Shown piece by piece: positions 21,355 through 33,762 of a stretch of DNA of 64,000 bases. Source of the stretch: Cloeon dipterum (Eukaryota; Arthropoda; Insecta; Ephemeroptera; Baetidae); NCBI RefSeq assembly GCF_949628265.1, contig NC_088789.1, positions 30,559,883 to 30,623,882 of the forward strand, in the 5' to 3' direction. Below the pieces are notes generated by a model that saw nothing but the letters and a program-made list of their open reading frames with translations, was not told where the DNA came from and ran no database searches. Position numbers and translations under genes: made by a program. Position 1 is the first letter of the stretch. Each line of letters begins with the position of its first letter.

Positions 21355-21782
21355 ATACAGTAGTTTTATAAGCCATGAGAAGCCACCAACAGATGGCGCC
21401 ACCGTATACTTTCTTAATAAATTCAATTTTAATTCACTTCCGCTGCGATTTCACTCTCAATCCTTCTACTGTGCATTCTTCACTTAATATACTTTCTTTT
21501 GACGTGCTGAAAACCAAAATCGGTTCAGCCAATCACCGTAGAATCGTACAAAATTGTTTTTTGAAATAAAAAAAAATCATTCCCGACGTTTCTACGGCAA
21601 ATGGCTGGACTTATTTTGGTTTTCAGCACGTCAAAAGAAATAATATTAAGTGGAGAATGTATAGTAGAAGGATTGAGTCTGAAATCGCAGCGGAAGTGCC
21701 TTAAAATTAAATTGATTATGAAAGTATACGGTGGCGCCATCTGTGTTGGCTGCTGCGAGCACTAAGGGCTTATGCAACTGGT
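21355..21782. mobile_element. Foldback element F1, copy with degraded left tip
   Basis: Arms match the other F1 copies, including CCAACAGATGGCGCCACC at the left and GGCGCCATCTGTG at the right. The right end is TTATGCAACTGGT. GATAA flanks both sides (21350-21354 and 21783-21787), consistent with a 5-bp target duplication, though the first bases of the left tip are altered. Confidence 0.75.
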
Positions 21783-22094
21783 GATAACTTGTAATAAACT
21801 CGTCCATTTTTTACCTCGCCATGACCGCTGTTCGGCAACTCCATCTTCTTTGCAATTGGCTCTCTGCGACGAGATATTTTAGTTTTTTTGCTGATGCGAA
21901 TTGGCGGAGAAATGATCTGCAAATCAAACAAAGACAGTCAGATTTATATTATGAGGCACAAAGTTTTGTGTAAACTGCGGCAGCATCAAGAAATCAAGAT
22001 GCGGCTTTTGTTCTTGCTCTTAGTCGGCGAGAAACGCGAGAGGGACTGCATTGATTTGACGATATGGACGCGAGCACCGTCTAAATTTCTGAAA

Positions 22095-22245
22095 AAAGCA
22101 TAAAAAACCGGCTCAGCGGCGTAGGTCAGGCTGAGTACCCTGAGAAAGGTCGTCAGGGTATGGCAGTTTGCAGCCCAGACCGAGACCTATCCAACGAGTG
22201 GTCGAGGTCGAAGAGCGTACGAGCGTTCGAATTTTGACAAAAATA
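22095..22245. repeat. Short hairpin-bearing repeat (family H), copy 2
   Basis: AAAGCATAAAAAACCGG, then TACCCTGA...GTCAGGGTA (22136-22160), then GACCTA...GAGGTC and TTTTGACAAAAATAAAA. Same order of parts as 8270-8420. Confidence 0.5.
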
Positions 22246-22563
22246 AAAAGAAAATCTTTGCGATATTTAAATTTATCAAATATGTCACAGAAAAGCAGCC
22301 CGCGCGCCGCCACCCCGCGGTCTCAGGAAGAAAAAATCGCCTCGCTAAAACAATTGTGCGCCGCAACCCCGCGCTTGGCAGACACGCGCGCCGCCAAAAC
22401 GCCGCACCGGCTCGGCTGGCGGCTAGCCTGCAGCCGGTTCGTGTGCTTTTTGAGACTGCATCCCTCCAAGGTCGCCACTCACATTTTAAGGTGTAACACG
22501 CTGTAAACTGCAGCATCGCAAAAACCCGCAATTTCCGGAAAAAAACTGCATTTTTGGGAGGAT

Positions 22564-23155
22564 GTGACCAGAATTTTCTCAAATTCGGTCTCGAGAAATT
22601 AAATGGAGATTAATTGTCTCTGTTCATAAAAAGCGAACAGTAAAAGCCGAGAATGATTTCTGTGTATGTCAGCAAACACGCCTCAGAGTCGTGAACGGCG
22701 GTTGATTGTTTCTAGACGAAAAGCAAATGTCAGCAAGAAAGTGGTGCGCCGAGTGCCGAGTTAGGATTTGAAATAAGGCAGCGCTTTATGGATTGTAAAA
22801 TATCGACTGCATTAGTGATTTCGAGCCTGATTAAAATTAAACAACGAGCAGGCATTGAGCAATACTTGATAAAAGAGTTTATGAAGACAGAAATTATGCG
22901 TGCGTGTGCGAACGTGGTCATTAATTTGTTTCGCAAAATCGCGCGGTTTCCTAACTCGCGAACGCTGACCCCCAATCGCACACGATCACTTTGACTCCAA
23001 CATGTCGCAAAAGATATTCTTCGTAAACGAACTCCGTCACTTCAAATTAATACACAGAAATCATTCTCGGCTTTTACTGTTCGCTTTTTATGAACAGAGA
23101 CAATTAATCTCCATTTAATTTCTCGTGACCGAATTTGAGAAAATTCCGGTCACAG
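22564..23155. mobile_element. Inverted-repeat element, about 110-bp arms
   Basis: 22564-22674 and 23050-23154 are near-identical inverted copies (GTGACC(A/G)GAATTTTCTCAAA, TTAAATGGAGATTAATTGTC, AAAGCGAACAGTAAAAGCC). The loop of about 380 bp has no supported gene. Similarity continues weakly outside both arms. Confidence 0.75.
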
Positions 23156-24215
23156 GGGTTTTCTACAATTTTGCGCATTTTTTCCGAAACACGTGGATTA
23201 TTATTGAAGATCTAAAATTCTCATGATGAACGGATAGAAAAAATTTTAATTTATGAAACTGTGGGTACGTGGCGTGAAAAAATGATATAGATCAAAATTA
23301 TGGTTGGCTGGCGCGGCGCAGCTGGCTTATAACGCGCAAACGACCGCCGCCACCGGACAAAATTGCACTCTATACTTCGAATCCGTTCTTTTTACGGCTT
23401 TTTCCATCGTTCAAATATGTGGAGGCCGTACCATAACACTCAAATAAAATGCACTCACGATTTTTAATTGGCAAATTTCGAATAGCTTTCCAATTAGCGC
23501 TGACCGTGTACGCTTTCAAAAATAATCGGAAATTTGAATATTTCGGGAAAATAATTTTAAGCATTTCTGAGATAAATAAAAATTTTAGCACGATAAAATA
23601 CGTAATTTTAATTTATTGTTGAATTAATTATGATTTTTCTCCATTTTTAACGCCTCGCATTTAATAACGCGCCGCTGTTTGGAATTATTATTTTAATCCC
23701 TTTCATATCACGATATTACGCGACGCGATTGATCATCAAGGAGCTTCAAGAGAGATTAATTCCTAGAGGGCATAAAAGTCTTTTTTTAAATACTTTACTC
23801 AAGATTCCTGCAACTTATGCAACCTGAGCTGCATCGGGAGGGTTGCACAGCTGTCGCCCCGATCAATTTAGGAAGCAGAAAGATGCAACAAGTGAGGAAA
23901 AGTGAATACAGAGGGTGCGCAGTGGATGTTTGGCTGGTTTTAACTCTCTTGCGCGCGGGCGTCTATTTCGTCAGCTGGGGCGAAACGGGGGAAACTGACA
24001 CAGCCTTTTTGTATGCTTTGTGTGCTCCGCCAGCACATATAGTCACGTTTGAATGGAACGGACAAGAGAAATCTCTAATCAGTGAGGCAGTGAGTGCTCG
24101 CTGCCTCACTTTTTCAATTTTTAACATTTAGGTCCAACGAGCGCTCTGTTATGAGAATAAAACATTTTTAATTCAAATTCTATCAAAGCTTATCAATTTA
24201 GAAGAGCAGAAATAA
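23156..24215. other. Intergenic
   Basis: No supported feature. The open frame at 23817-24131 has no recognisable domain. Confidence 0.3.
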
Positions 24216-24219
24216 ATAA

Positions 24220-24620
24220 AGAAAAATGTCCCGGCAAAATCGGGAGATTTAAAATTCTAAAAACCTCACAAAATGATTTTCCTTTTGCTGAAAAGAATTC
24301 GCTGTGTTTCGAAAAATGGTCCGATTTTGCAAAACCGCACACTGGTGGACACGCACCACCAAGGCGCATCGACTGGCGCAAAAATCACCACCCAGCGGCC
24401 ATCGAGGCCACGGGCAGGCCCAAAAAGCAAAAATTCTGAAATGTCACAAACCGCGTTTTTCCTCTTTTAAAAATTCATAGCTCGGCTCCTATGGCTCGTA
24501 CGATGAAAAACTAATGTTCGCTGTTCTTGCCGTAAAATTTTGTGTATGTTGGGCATCATTGCCACCCCCGTCCGCCCCTGGGACCGTTTTCAAAGCATTT
24601 TTTCCACTTCTCAACTCTCG
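24220..24620. repeat. Dispersed repeat family R2, copy
   Basis: Aligns with 50900-51220 in the same orientation: GATTTTGCAAAAC(C/T)GCACA, a CTTTTAAAA(A/G)T..ATA block, TCGTACGATGAAAAAC and GCCACCCCCGTCC. A fragment also sits at 48140-48240. Confidence 0.55.
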
Positions 24621-25490
24621 GAGGCGCACAGCAATGCTCTCCGTGCTTCAAACAACTGTTTTTGTGCGCGGCCTCTGCCGAAACGTATGCCAGCACAGCT
24701 TTAAAATATCTTGCGAACTACGCCGTTAATTATTCCTGAGTGGTTTATTAATTCAAGAAAGGTCAATTAATAAATAATGTTAATTAAAAATATTATCGTT
24801 CTTTTCGAATATTTGGTCGACTGATTGGAAGTACAAAACTAATTCATTAGTGGAGCAAAAGAAAAATATATTTTCAATTAAAAAAACGTGAGATGTGAGT
24901 GACTCGAGCCGCGCCGCCGCGAGATTTAGGCGTCTAATCGAAAGCCGGTTCAGCCAGCAGCCAGAAAAAATTGTGCGGCTCGGGCCTCTATTAGAGATGA
25001 TTGCAAGCGTGATTTCGAGTGGCTGAGAAGGAAGAGCTAAAAAATAAATTTACCTTTTTAAGCTTTTTGGAGATCCTAACAAGTTTCTTGCAATCCCGGG
25101 TGACTTCTGGAAATTTCGAAATGTCTGTGGCTTTTTCGTACAAATGCTCCACGTGCGTTTGTGTCGGCTCGAACCTCTGAATGCACTGATGCACTTGCAC
25201 GCTCCTTACTGCAGCCGCGCGATTTCTGTTCTCTCCTTTCATTCACCGCATGGCCTGATATGCTCTGCGATGCGCACGGCTCTGCGCAGGAGCAGTAGCA
25301 GGTTGCGCGCGAAATTCAAACACACGCACGTGTCGTTTCATTGCCATTGTCATCTCTCAAGCATGAAAATAAATATAGAAAATATGTTTTTTTAGTATAA
25401 TAATTGTAAGGTAATCCGACATTCTTAAATAAATAAATTGTTACCGTCGTTTTAACTTATAAATAAAATTTGTGGCCGGTCTGGAAGGAA
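24621..25490. other. Intergenic
   Basis: No supported feature was found between the R2 copy and the F1 copy. Confidence 0.3.
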
Positions 25491-25491
25491 T

Positions 25492-25792
25492 GCCAGTTGC
25501 AAAAACCCGTAGTGTTCGAAGCCACCAACAGATGGCGCCATCGTATACTTTTTAAAAATTATATTTTAAGGCACTTCCGCTGCGATTTCAGACTCAATCC
25601 TGCCACTGTTGGGGTTTTCACTTAATATGCTTTCTTTTGGTTTTCAGCACGTCAAAAGAAAATATTTTAAGTGAAGAATCAGTCTGAAATTATCACATCG
25701 GAAGTACCTTAAAAGTCTACTATTTTTTAAGAAAGTATGCGTTGGCGCAATCTGTTGGCCAATTAATCGAACACTGAGGTTTATACAACTGT
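25492..25792. mobile_element. Foldback element F1, internally deleted copy
   Basis: CCAGTTGCAAAAACCCG at left and TTTATACAACTG at right. Both arms are present but the centre is shortened. The left CTCF-like core is intact (CCAACAGATGGCGCCA); the right one is altered (GCGCAATCTGTTGG). No clear target duplication. Confidence 0.7.
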
Positions 25793-26530
25793 TACTTTTT
25801 TTACAAAAAATCAGGAGTGCAATAAATGATCGAATTTTAGAATTGACACTGACGAAGAGATCAAGAGATATAGGAATATTACCTTCCACCAGGTTTTGGT
25901 ATAAAAAAATACAAGATATCATGATGAGCGTCAAACCGAAATGTTTGCGGCGTCGAAACAGCCGAAATTTGCTGCCAAAGAGGAAGGCGTAACGTGTAGC
26001 CAAGGGAATACAATATGGCGGCGCACGACGCCCCCTATGAGCGGCTGAAGAACTCCTACTGCGCTGTGAAGTACGAGTTTGACCTTGACCCAGGGTCTTG
26101 AAATAATTGGGAAGGTGCGCACCTGATAGGATCTGCTGCTCGGCACTCCTCAGGTTGCCATTGGTCAGGTCATATTGCGTGGCAAATTCAAACATATTCA
26201 TTTTTGCAGATCTCTCAATATCGTCTTTATTCAGGATTACTAAGATTGGCCTGAGTGTGAGTACAGAGGCCAAAAAGGACACGAATCAAAATGGCTACAG
26301 ACAGGGAAATTATGAACATATTTGCGGCTGCTGTTTAAAAAAGATTAACTATATAAATTTGCATTTCAACCTAAATTTAGGTTTGAGTAGAGGGGCGTGG
26401 CACGGTTCTCTCGCCCTATATTTCGCACCGAATTTAGGTAGGGCTAAATTGCATAAAACTAATTCTAGGAACTTATTAGTAAATCGCATTCTTCTGCATA
26501 TTTTGCACGTCCAGCTGTACATCCGAATTT
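25793..26530. other. Open minus-strand stretch without assignment
   Basis: A minus frame at about 26090-26282 reads NKDDIERSAKMNMFEFATQY, then LTNGNLRSAEQQILS and meets a CAG|GTGCGC possible donor. It looks protein-like, but no partner exon or domain was found, so no gene is called. Confidence 0.2.
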
Positions 26531-26534
26531 ATGC

Positions 26535-27453
26535 TCATGTTTCCTCTTCACTGTCGTTATCCTTCTTTCTTTTCTTTTCAGGGTTGCTCGGACCCATCAC
26601 GGAGCTAAAAAAAATATTGGAAATTATTAGAGAATTCACCATTAAATATACAAAAATTCTGAATTGATAGACAATAATCGTCCAAGGTAGCAATTTTATT
26701 GTAAATTTGACAAATTAAACAATTGAATCCTTGCCTGCTTGATGGTTCGTCCGTCTTCTTTCTCTTGGGTCCTCCTTTATTGTCACCATCTTCGTTTTCC
26801 ATTTCATCTTGTTTGGCTTTTTTGGCCCTCATCAATTTCCAAAGCTTATCTCGGCTTTCCTTTCTCGCCTTCTGCGCGTATACACATGAAACAAAATTGT
26901 AAATTTCAGTTGAACCGAATATAAAGAACAGCTAGGATAAAAATCGTCTGATATTTTTAGAGTGACTGATGCATATGTATAATATTCCCTATTCGCGCGA
27001 GGTATTATTTTCCAAGCTGCATTCGCCCGTCATGCAATTCATTGTTCAAGGACGCTGTATTTCCTGCCGGTTGGGTTTTCTGATACACGGAATAACCGCG
27101 AGTCCGCGACCCAAAGATGAACCAGACTGGAGCAGAGTGCGTGGGAGAGTTATCAAATTAATTTTACCAAATTGAATATTATTTATAAGATAGGAATAAA
27201 TTCAACTAAACCGGTTTTATAGACGGCATACATCGATTTTAATTATATAATGGCCAAAGATGACCAACAAAAAGCAAAAAAAGTGATAATTAATTTACAA
27301 GAAAATGTGCTTTTTTGTAACAGCAGACTTGTTAATAAACTGAACAAATTTTACTACCTCATACGCATCCATCTTCTCCTCCTCTTCTTCTTTCTCCTCC
27401 TCCTCCCTCCTATTCCAATTTTTCCTACTGGACTTCTTCGCTTCGCCAGCCAT
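26535..27453 (-). CDS. Small charged nuclear-type protein (3 exons, 100 aa)
   Basis: Assembled from exons 27358-27453 (ATG at 27453; donor GTAGTA), 26735-26871 (acceptor ACGCGCAG) and 26535-26604 (acceptor TTTTTTTTAG). The second intron (26605-26734) has a GC donor, CAG|GCAAGG. The joined frame is 101 codons with no stop. Residues 1-32 start MAGEAKKSSRKNWNRREEE with a long Glu run. The middle reads KARKESRDKLWKLMRAKKAK, and the protein ends with two basic clusters (PKRKK, PEKKRKK) and an acidic tail DNDSEEET. The basic clusters suggest nuclear import, and the alternating charge suggests a helical or disordered nucleic-acid-associated protein. The family is not recognised. The Glu run is encoded by a CTC/CTT tract on the plus strand. 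Confidence 0.55.
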
Positions 27454-29215
27454 TTTAAAAAAGGTGAGAGTTTGAACTTCAAATTGAGAAGTGCCTGACG
27501 CAGGAATTGGACCAGAGAAATTTGATCTGCAAAAATATTTGATTTTTTTATTTAACTTTCAAAAATTGCTACCTTTTAATTCATTAAAAAATAATAATTT
27601 AATTAGTATGGACTTAGCTACAACAAAATATCATCATAATAAGACAGTGACGACGTTCGTTACTAAATTGTTAATAAAAATTGATTGTGCCGTCGCCCTA
27701 CTGACGGAATTGTAAGTGTACTGAAGCCTTCAGCACCGTAATTGTTTGTCAAACGAAAGAATGTGACCGTAAAGTAGGTAAAATAAGCCCTTTGTGTGTG
27801 ACAAATTGTGGCTTGGCGACAGTAGAGACACTACAAGAATACACAGAAGCACAAGTAACTTGAACAGTCACACGTGACTCATTTCCGCGTGCCCATTGGC
27901 CTAGAGCAGGTTAGAGCTTTCTCTCAGCCGATGGGATCGAGGGATTGAGTCACGTGACCTCTTTAACTGTTTTCTGGACTTCTGTTGCTGGGATTTTCGT
28001 CAATAAAAATGGTGATTATTGAATTTTTTCTTTGCCACGATTCCGACCAAAACAACGATAGACTTCATTAAACATTTAAAAAAAATAAAGGATGTTTTAA
28101 ATTTAAAATTTTCATTGGATAACTATATTTATTCCAAATTTTGATCTGCTAAGGGTATAGCCACGCTTTTGTTTTGTCTTGGAAAGATAAAAACTCCAAA
28201 GTCTCCAAACACCCTTTTAAAAGAAACGAACAAACAAATTTTTACCTTTTAAAAGCCTTGTTGATGATAAATTTCAAGAAACAGAATATCAAACACATAT
28301 AATTAATTTCCAGAAACTTAGGGTATGAGGTTTGATGCCACTGCGTCAAAGTAAAATATTAAATGTAACTGTAATAACAATTGAAATTATCGCAAAGGTT
28401 TAGACAAATTTTTAAAACAAAGACCAAGGTTGATTAAACAATATGAAATAGCAAAATTAATTTAGTTCCATGATTGGAATTTGCTATATCAAATATTAGA
28501 TTTTTAAATTGGAAGTTGCGCTGCGCCATCTAGGTCCAGTTCATGCAAGCGTCTTTTATCTCTCCCTTTTCGTTTTCATTTCACTCTTAGAACAGTCACA
28601 ACCCTTTATAGATGACTCGGGGCTATCTTCAAAAAAATTTATTATCAGTTGCTTTCCATTTTTTTTTAAAAAAAAAATCAACAATTTACTTATTTTTAAA
28701 AGTATATGCAAGGTCAGATTTGAAAGTAAAAATGAATTAAATATAATTGCAGCGTCCAACCGCGGCGCTAGTGAGACTTAATAAAATTGTATTAAAATGC
28801 ATTTCATGCCCCTTATTCATTTGATTTTATCAAAATCGATAGTATTTTATTAACAATAATGATTTACTTCAGCACGCTTAAAAGCGCATAAACTCTTGCC
28901 GCCAATATTATTTTATCGGTCCACATTCAACTAACAGTTAATTCAAAGAGACTATAACGCTCTCCTATTAATCATCTGTATAAAAATAAATTAATATGTA
29001 TTTTCTGCTTATTACTTATTAATTTAACACGACAAGACAATTTTGAAGTTTTCCTGCGCTTGAAGAAAGTTCCACCGCGTGGGAAATCAAACATTTTTAT
29101 ATTTATCTCCTCTGCACAGACACACACTCGCTGCCTTGAAATAAATTTTTGAGCTTTTGTTAAGGGACACAATGCACATTGCATAAAACGATAACATTTT
29201 TGTCACATAAAGTCG
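27454..29215. other. Upstream/intergenic of the small charged protein
   Basis: Mostly AT-rich. CACGTGAC words at 27871 and 27951 face each other in a short imperfect inverted arrangement. The frames at 28509-28781 are low-complexity. Nothing is called. Confidence 0.3.
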
Positions 29216-29219
29216 AGCT

Positions 29220-29543
29220 CTACTTGGAATCCATTCGCCAGAAAAGGATCCATTGTCCGAATAGCCACCAACTGGGCTGAAAATCGGTGGTAGAGCGACC
29301 TGAAATTACAAATGAATATTTTTCACTTCTCAGGAATGCAGCGCTCTGTAAATCTTTTGTTGCTTCAACCAATTGTACCCGACACATGTTCCATTTGTCA
29401 TAGCTGTCTAAAGGGATGCTTTCTGCTAAAGAATGTGAGAGAAAAAAAATCGATGGTTGATTTTGCTGGATTCCCAAGTAATTTTTAGCTTTAAAATAAT
29501 TATTTCTGGGCCTCACACTGGCTGAAATTAAAAAAGCAATCAT
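29220..29543 (-). pseudogene. Possible C-type-lectin-like fragment
   Basis: A 107-codon open frame reads SYDKWNMCRVQLVEATKDLQ, then SAAFLRSEKYSF. This resembles the C-x3-LV-x-x-x-T segment of insect C-type lectin domains, but the downstream W and C motifs are not found in frame and no signal peptide exon is seen. Weak: could be chance. Confidence 0.2.
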
Positions 29544-29756
29544 GATAATTTATCAAAAGCACACATAAAATTACCGAATCGTTTTAAATTGATTATAATA
29601 TATGTATTAACCAATAATTATCGAAATTTCCTCTGTTAATAAAAAAAGGTCCAAGGAAACCGCTTTGATTCTTCGGCCAATGAGTATCGAAACTAAGAAA
29701 TGAAACAAGAGTTGCTAAATGAGGACCTGATCAATTGTAATTTTGAAATTATATAA

Positions 29757-30190
29757 ATTTAACTCGCTCTGACGCATGCGCAATTTTCTCACATATATGT
29801 TCATATTGTTTTGGCAGAAAAAAGTTTGTACGTCGCGCCAGCGGGGGCCAGATTCGTGCGACGCGCATATATGGCGTCCGGTGGAGTATGGCGTGAAAAA
29901 TGGTCACGTGAAAATGCGCGAAAATAAGCAAATTTTGGTCAATATTGTGACGTATAATTTGCATTACTTCTTCTAATAATTGTTTCTTTTGGATCGTGAA
30001 AACAAACTCTTGACACTGGTCCAAAAGAGAGCTTTTTGGGTTCCCACATTCAAGCGCCATCTTGGATCTGCGCAGTGGGAACCAATTTTATCACACATCT
30101 GGCCCCCGCTGCGTCGCGCTACACTTTTTGATCGGAAAAACATCCACTTTACTTAATTCAACCCTCAAGAATCGATTGGTATCTCTGCTG
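29757..30190. mobile_element. Foldback element F2, partial (duplicated at 63580-64000)
   Basis: Inverted arms: GCATGCGCAATTTTCTCACA, then CATATTGTTTTGGCAGAAAA at left, and at right GATCGGAAAAACATCCACTT then TTCAACCCTCAAGAATCGAT. It matches the F2 element in the bromodomain-gene intron (57960-58345) and the right edge of the window. Confidence 0.6.
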
Positions 30191-30649
30191 TTTTTCTTCC
30201 ATTCTGTTTAGGCCAGTCTGGCCCTTTTTCGGGTAGTCTCTGTACCTTATCTATCTCTTTGGTTTCATGCCACAAAACGTGGTGGTGTGGCGAGAGGCGA
30301 GAGTAATTCTATTAACATAGCTTTTGTTATATCAGCTAAACAGTTGTCGATGAAGAGGATCGCGATTAACTAGACGCAAAGTCCGGATCACTGTTACGAA
30401 ATTAATTAATTATTGTAACAAAAATTTTTACATTTATCCAGCACGTCTTATGAAATTTAAATTACTATGGACCATACATCTATTTTAAAGAGGTTTCAGG
30501 AGAAACTAAACCGTCCAATCACTAAAAAAATTACTTGAAATTCTTGTTTCAGAAAAATTAAATTGAAAATAAAGTCTATTGAGAGTAGGTTTCCACGAGT
30601 CCGGTATTATTTGTGCACAGAAAAATTATATACTGTGTTTAAATGCCAA

Positions 30650-33293
30650 CCTCATAGAACCGAAGCTCATCCAAGCTGGACGATGATGGCGCCGCTACCC
30701 AGCTGGTGACATGTGTAGCCAGAGTCCTAGTCGTAAGTCTCCATTCAAGAGTGCGTTTCGACTACGACTCACACCCACGATCACAGACGCACTCAGGGTC
30801 TGCACTGCCACGTTTTCAGTAGGAGCTGAAATGCAGTCACTTTGAAAACAGACTTTTCTTTTGGTGATTGTTTTTAAATTACCAATCATCCTCTTTTCGA
30901 TGGTGAACTGCTTGCTGTCGTACACAGCCTCGAAGGTGACAACGTGAAACACCTTTGTCCACTGTGTTGTGAGTTGTGAGTACCGACGATTCTGATGTAC
31001 TTTGGACCACTCTTGGTTCAAAGTACAAATATACTGCCATGAGCGGCAATAGCAGTACGTGTGGTCGATCACTTTCACCCAATCGACCGTGTCCATCGAC
31101 ACCTCAATGAAGTAGCAGTAGGATCTGCAAATTCATAATATTATTATTGTACCTTTTGAGATATTTCTTTAATGACAAACTAAAATCAGCAGCACAAAAA
31201 TAGTTCAAAATAATTGCATAGGCCTTTTAATATGAAATTTTAGAAAGGTTATCCATGCAAAACATTTCTCACAAGAGCAAAACATTTGCATTTAAGATGG
31301 TTTTAAAATGCTCTTGGACGATTTTGATAGTAAAAGACAGTTTTAGATGAGGTTTAAATGGCTTAAAATTGCATACCATGACCCATGAAAGCTTAGAAAA
31401 AATTATTCGGCCATCTTAAATTCACAGTCTGTGTAATGACAATCAATAAAAATCTTGAAAGGATCATCATCAACAAATAAACTGTTGCTTTAAATCTTGA
31501 CTGAATTTATTACCTGACATCCTTGTCCCAGAGGATCATTTTCATATGGTTAATGATGCACGGCATTCCCAGTTTGATGAGAATGCCAGAGTCGCCGCCG
31601 GCAGTGATTCCATGTCTTGTGTAGCCTCTCTCCGTGTCGTAGTTAGCCATCCAAAAGAGCCGAACGCACCTCACCTTGCAACACCTGCGTTCCGTGTTTT
31701 CCGTGGGCCACGTTCTCCTTAGGCACTGCAAACAGAAACAACAATCTTTAATGAAAATAAATTGTTCCCAAACAGTTTATTCATTTTGAACAATTTGTGA
31801 CACTTAGCAGTATGACGTTTGACGCATTTCACAATTAAATAGCCTGTTTTTTGAACCACTTAATTAGTTAAATAAATTTAAAGAGAGAAATTTTCTTAGT
31901 TTATTGATTTAAAAAAATTAAATCTTCCTCCGAGTTGATTTTGGCAATTATTCTATGTTCTAAAATCATCAACCCTTAAAAAATAATTATTTTTACAATA
32001 AAATGAAATAAAAACTTTTAAATGAATGCAAATAAAATTTAGAAAACCCACGCATGAAGCCGCGGTTTTCATGGCGGTGCGGTTCTGTATGGCGTCGAGT
32101 ATGGCATCAGGGTTGATCAGCCCTGTGTGGGTCGGACCTTGTTCAGCAGGTCTGGCAGCTCGATCAGCGGCAGTCAGATGAGCGCCAGCGCCCTCTGAAT
32201 AATTTCCTCATCATTGTTCTGAACCCATCGGCCGATGGCTTCGAAAATCTGAATCTCTGGAGCGCAGAACAAGTCCCTAGACACCAACACGTTTCCAGAG
32301 AAAACTGAAAACAGAAAAATCTCAAACTAACAGATAATAAATTTGTCGTAAGGAAACTATTCCGTTTCATTTCCAAATTAAACACACCATACTAGATAAA
32401 TTAATTTACAACTTCCATTAAATATATTATTTTCCTGAACATAAATGCATATTAATGATTACAATGTTAATACCAGAGAAAGGCGAGTGAAGCCATCTTG
32501 AAGCAGAACTTCAGCAGCCTGTCTGTCCATGAAGGAGAGACACATTATTTGGACCAGTGACCGCATCTGCGGTACAGTGTGGCAGCGCCAAAGATAATGC
32601 AGGCGTTGCGCACGTTCAAGATCTACCGGAGGTAGTCGGCGAGTGAGTGCTCCAGCTCCTCGAAGGCCAAGCACCTCCAGCACCGTACGTCTCCTCCTTC
32701 ATGGCTGACAGAGACATTTGGCCCGTGTAGATGTCGCGCAGCAGGGCTTTGAACGCGTTGCAGTTGGGAGCACAGCAGCTCCACCTCGGCCTGCTGGAAC
32801 TCATTCATGCCACCGTACAACAGAGCCCTGAAGAGAGAAAATAACTTTGACTATATTTTTTAGCGAAAAAAGTCTCTGGCCTATTTTAAGAGTATATGTA
32901 AAAATACAGCAATTCAAAATGATATGAAGGGTCAGAAACGAATTATTCAAGGATTTAAAACAATATTTAATTTAAAAACATCAGTCTTGGTAGTTTGAAT
33001 GTCCTCAGATTTAGAAAAAAAACCATTTCTCTTGTGCCAAACACAATTCAACAAGGATTCTGACTGCCAGTAGGATGACTTTGTGCGCGTGGAACTTGTC
33101 AAGGCCATTGATGTTGAGGACCACGTTGCTGTATGCATCATCCAGGTACAGGGCACCGATGTTCATTCGCAGACAGGGCCTGAATGTGTTCGACTTCGCC
33201 GTTGGCCGAGTTGGGCCCCAGCACTCCCAGCAGTCGGTGATGGCAGCTCATTTTCCAGCCCTCTTCGCAACGCAAAATCGCCTCTTAAAATGA
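30650..33293 (-). pseudogene. BTBD9-like pseudogene, left copy
   Basis: Six exon-like blocks in order on the minus strand match BTB/POZ domain protein 9 (BTB, BACK, discoidin-like repeats), a cullin-3 adaptor-type protein. About 33050-33251: GEVEHIQALS, then LYLDDAYSNVVLNI and HAHKVILLA (BTB start). 32462-32828: ALLYGGMNEFQQAE, KALLRDIYTGQMSLSAM and FMDRQAAEVLLQDGFTRLSL (BTB/BACK). About 32085-32310: EIQIFEAIGRWVQNNDEEII. 31514-31735: NYDTERGYTRHGITAGGDSG then ILIKLGMPCIINHMKM. 30890-31125: SYCYFIEVSMDTVDWVKVID. 30695-30840: ENVAVQTLSASV...SRSRNALLNGD. Introns are retained, so this is a duplicated, not retroposed, gene. It is dead: frameshifts in the BTB exons, TGA after RALALI, and a one-base insertion at LLDG. 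The last two are shared with the right copy. Confidence 0.85.
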
Positions 33294-33762
33294 GCAGTGG
33301 CAGGTGATTATTATTATTAGTAAAGTATTCATCAGTGTGGAGATGAACTAGGTCTTGGGTGTTACAAAAAAAAATCAATGTGGGCGTGGGCACAAAATGT
33401 GTTGAGTGGGTCAAGAAGGTAAATTCTGGATAGAATATCCATATTTTCTAAAAAATCATGCAGAAAACCTGCTTGAAAAGGAAACTCACCGATTTTTGGT
33501 TTCCTTAAACCACTAAAGAGTGTGCAAATTCAACCAGGTACGTCTGCCGACTGACAAAAATGCTTTTGCCATTGAAAATTGCGGCCTGCCCGAAGTAAAC
33601 TCAAGGTGAAAGGTGAATTGCGAAGCATAAATAAACAAAAGAGAGAATAAGAGACCAGAGTGCATCGTTGGCGGACTCTGGCGGTAGCTAGAACAACTAA
33701 GTGATAGTGAATTTCCCCGCTAAATCCTTTAACACACAATAAACAGATGGGGTCCTAAAAAT

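Noticed and set aside
22168..22582. GC-rich frames on both strands (MSQKSSPRAATPRSQ... on plus)
   Set aside because: Composition-driven, no domain, next to repeat DNA on both sides.
26090..26282. Protein-like minus-strand stretch (MNMFEFATQYDLTNGNLRSA)
   Set aside because: Only one candidate splice site and no neighbouring exon; left as an unassigned interval.
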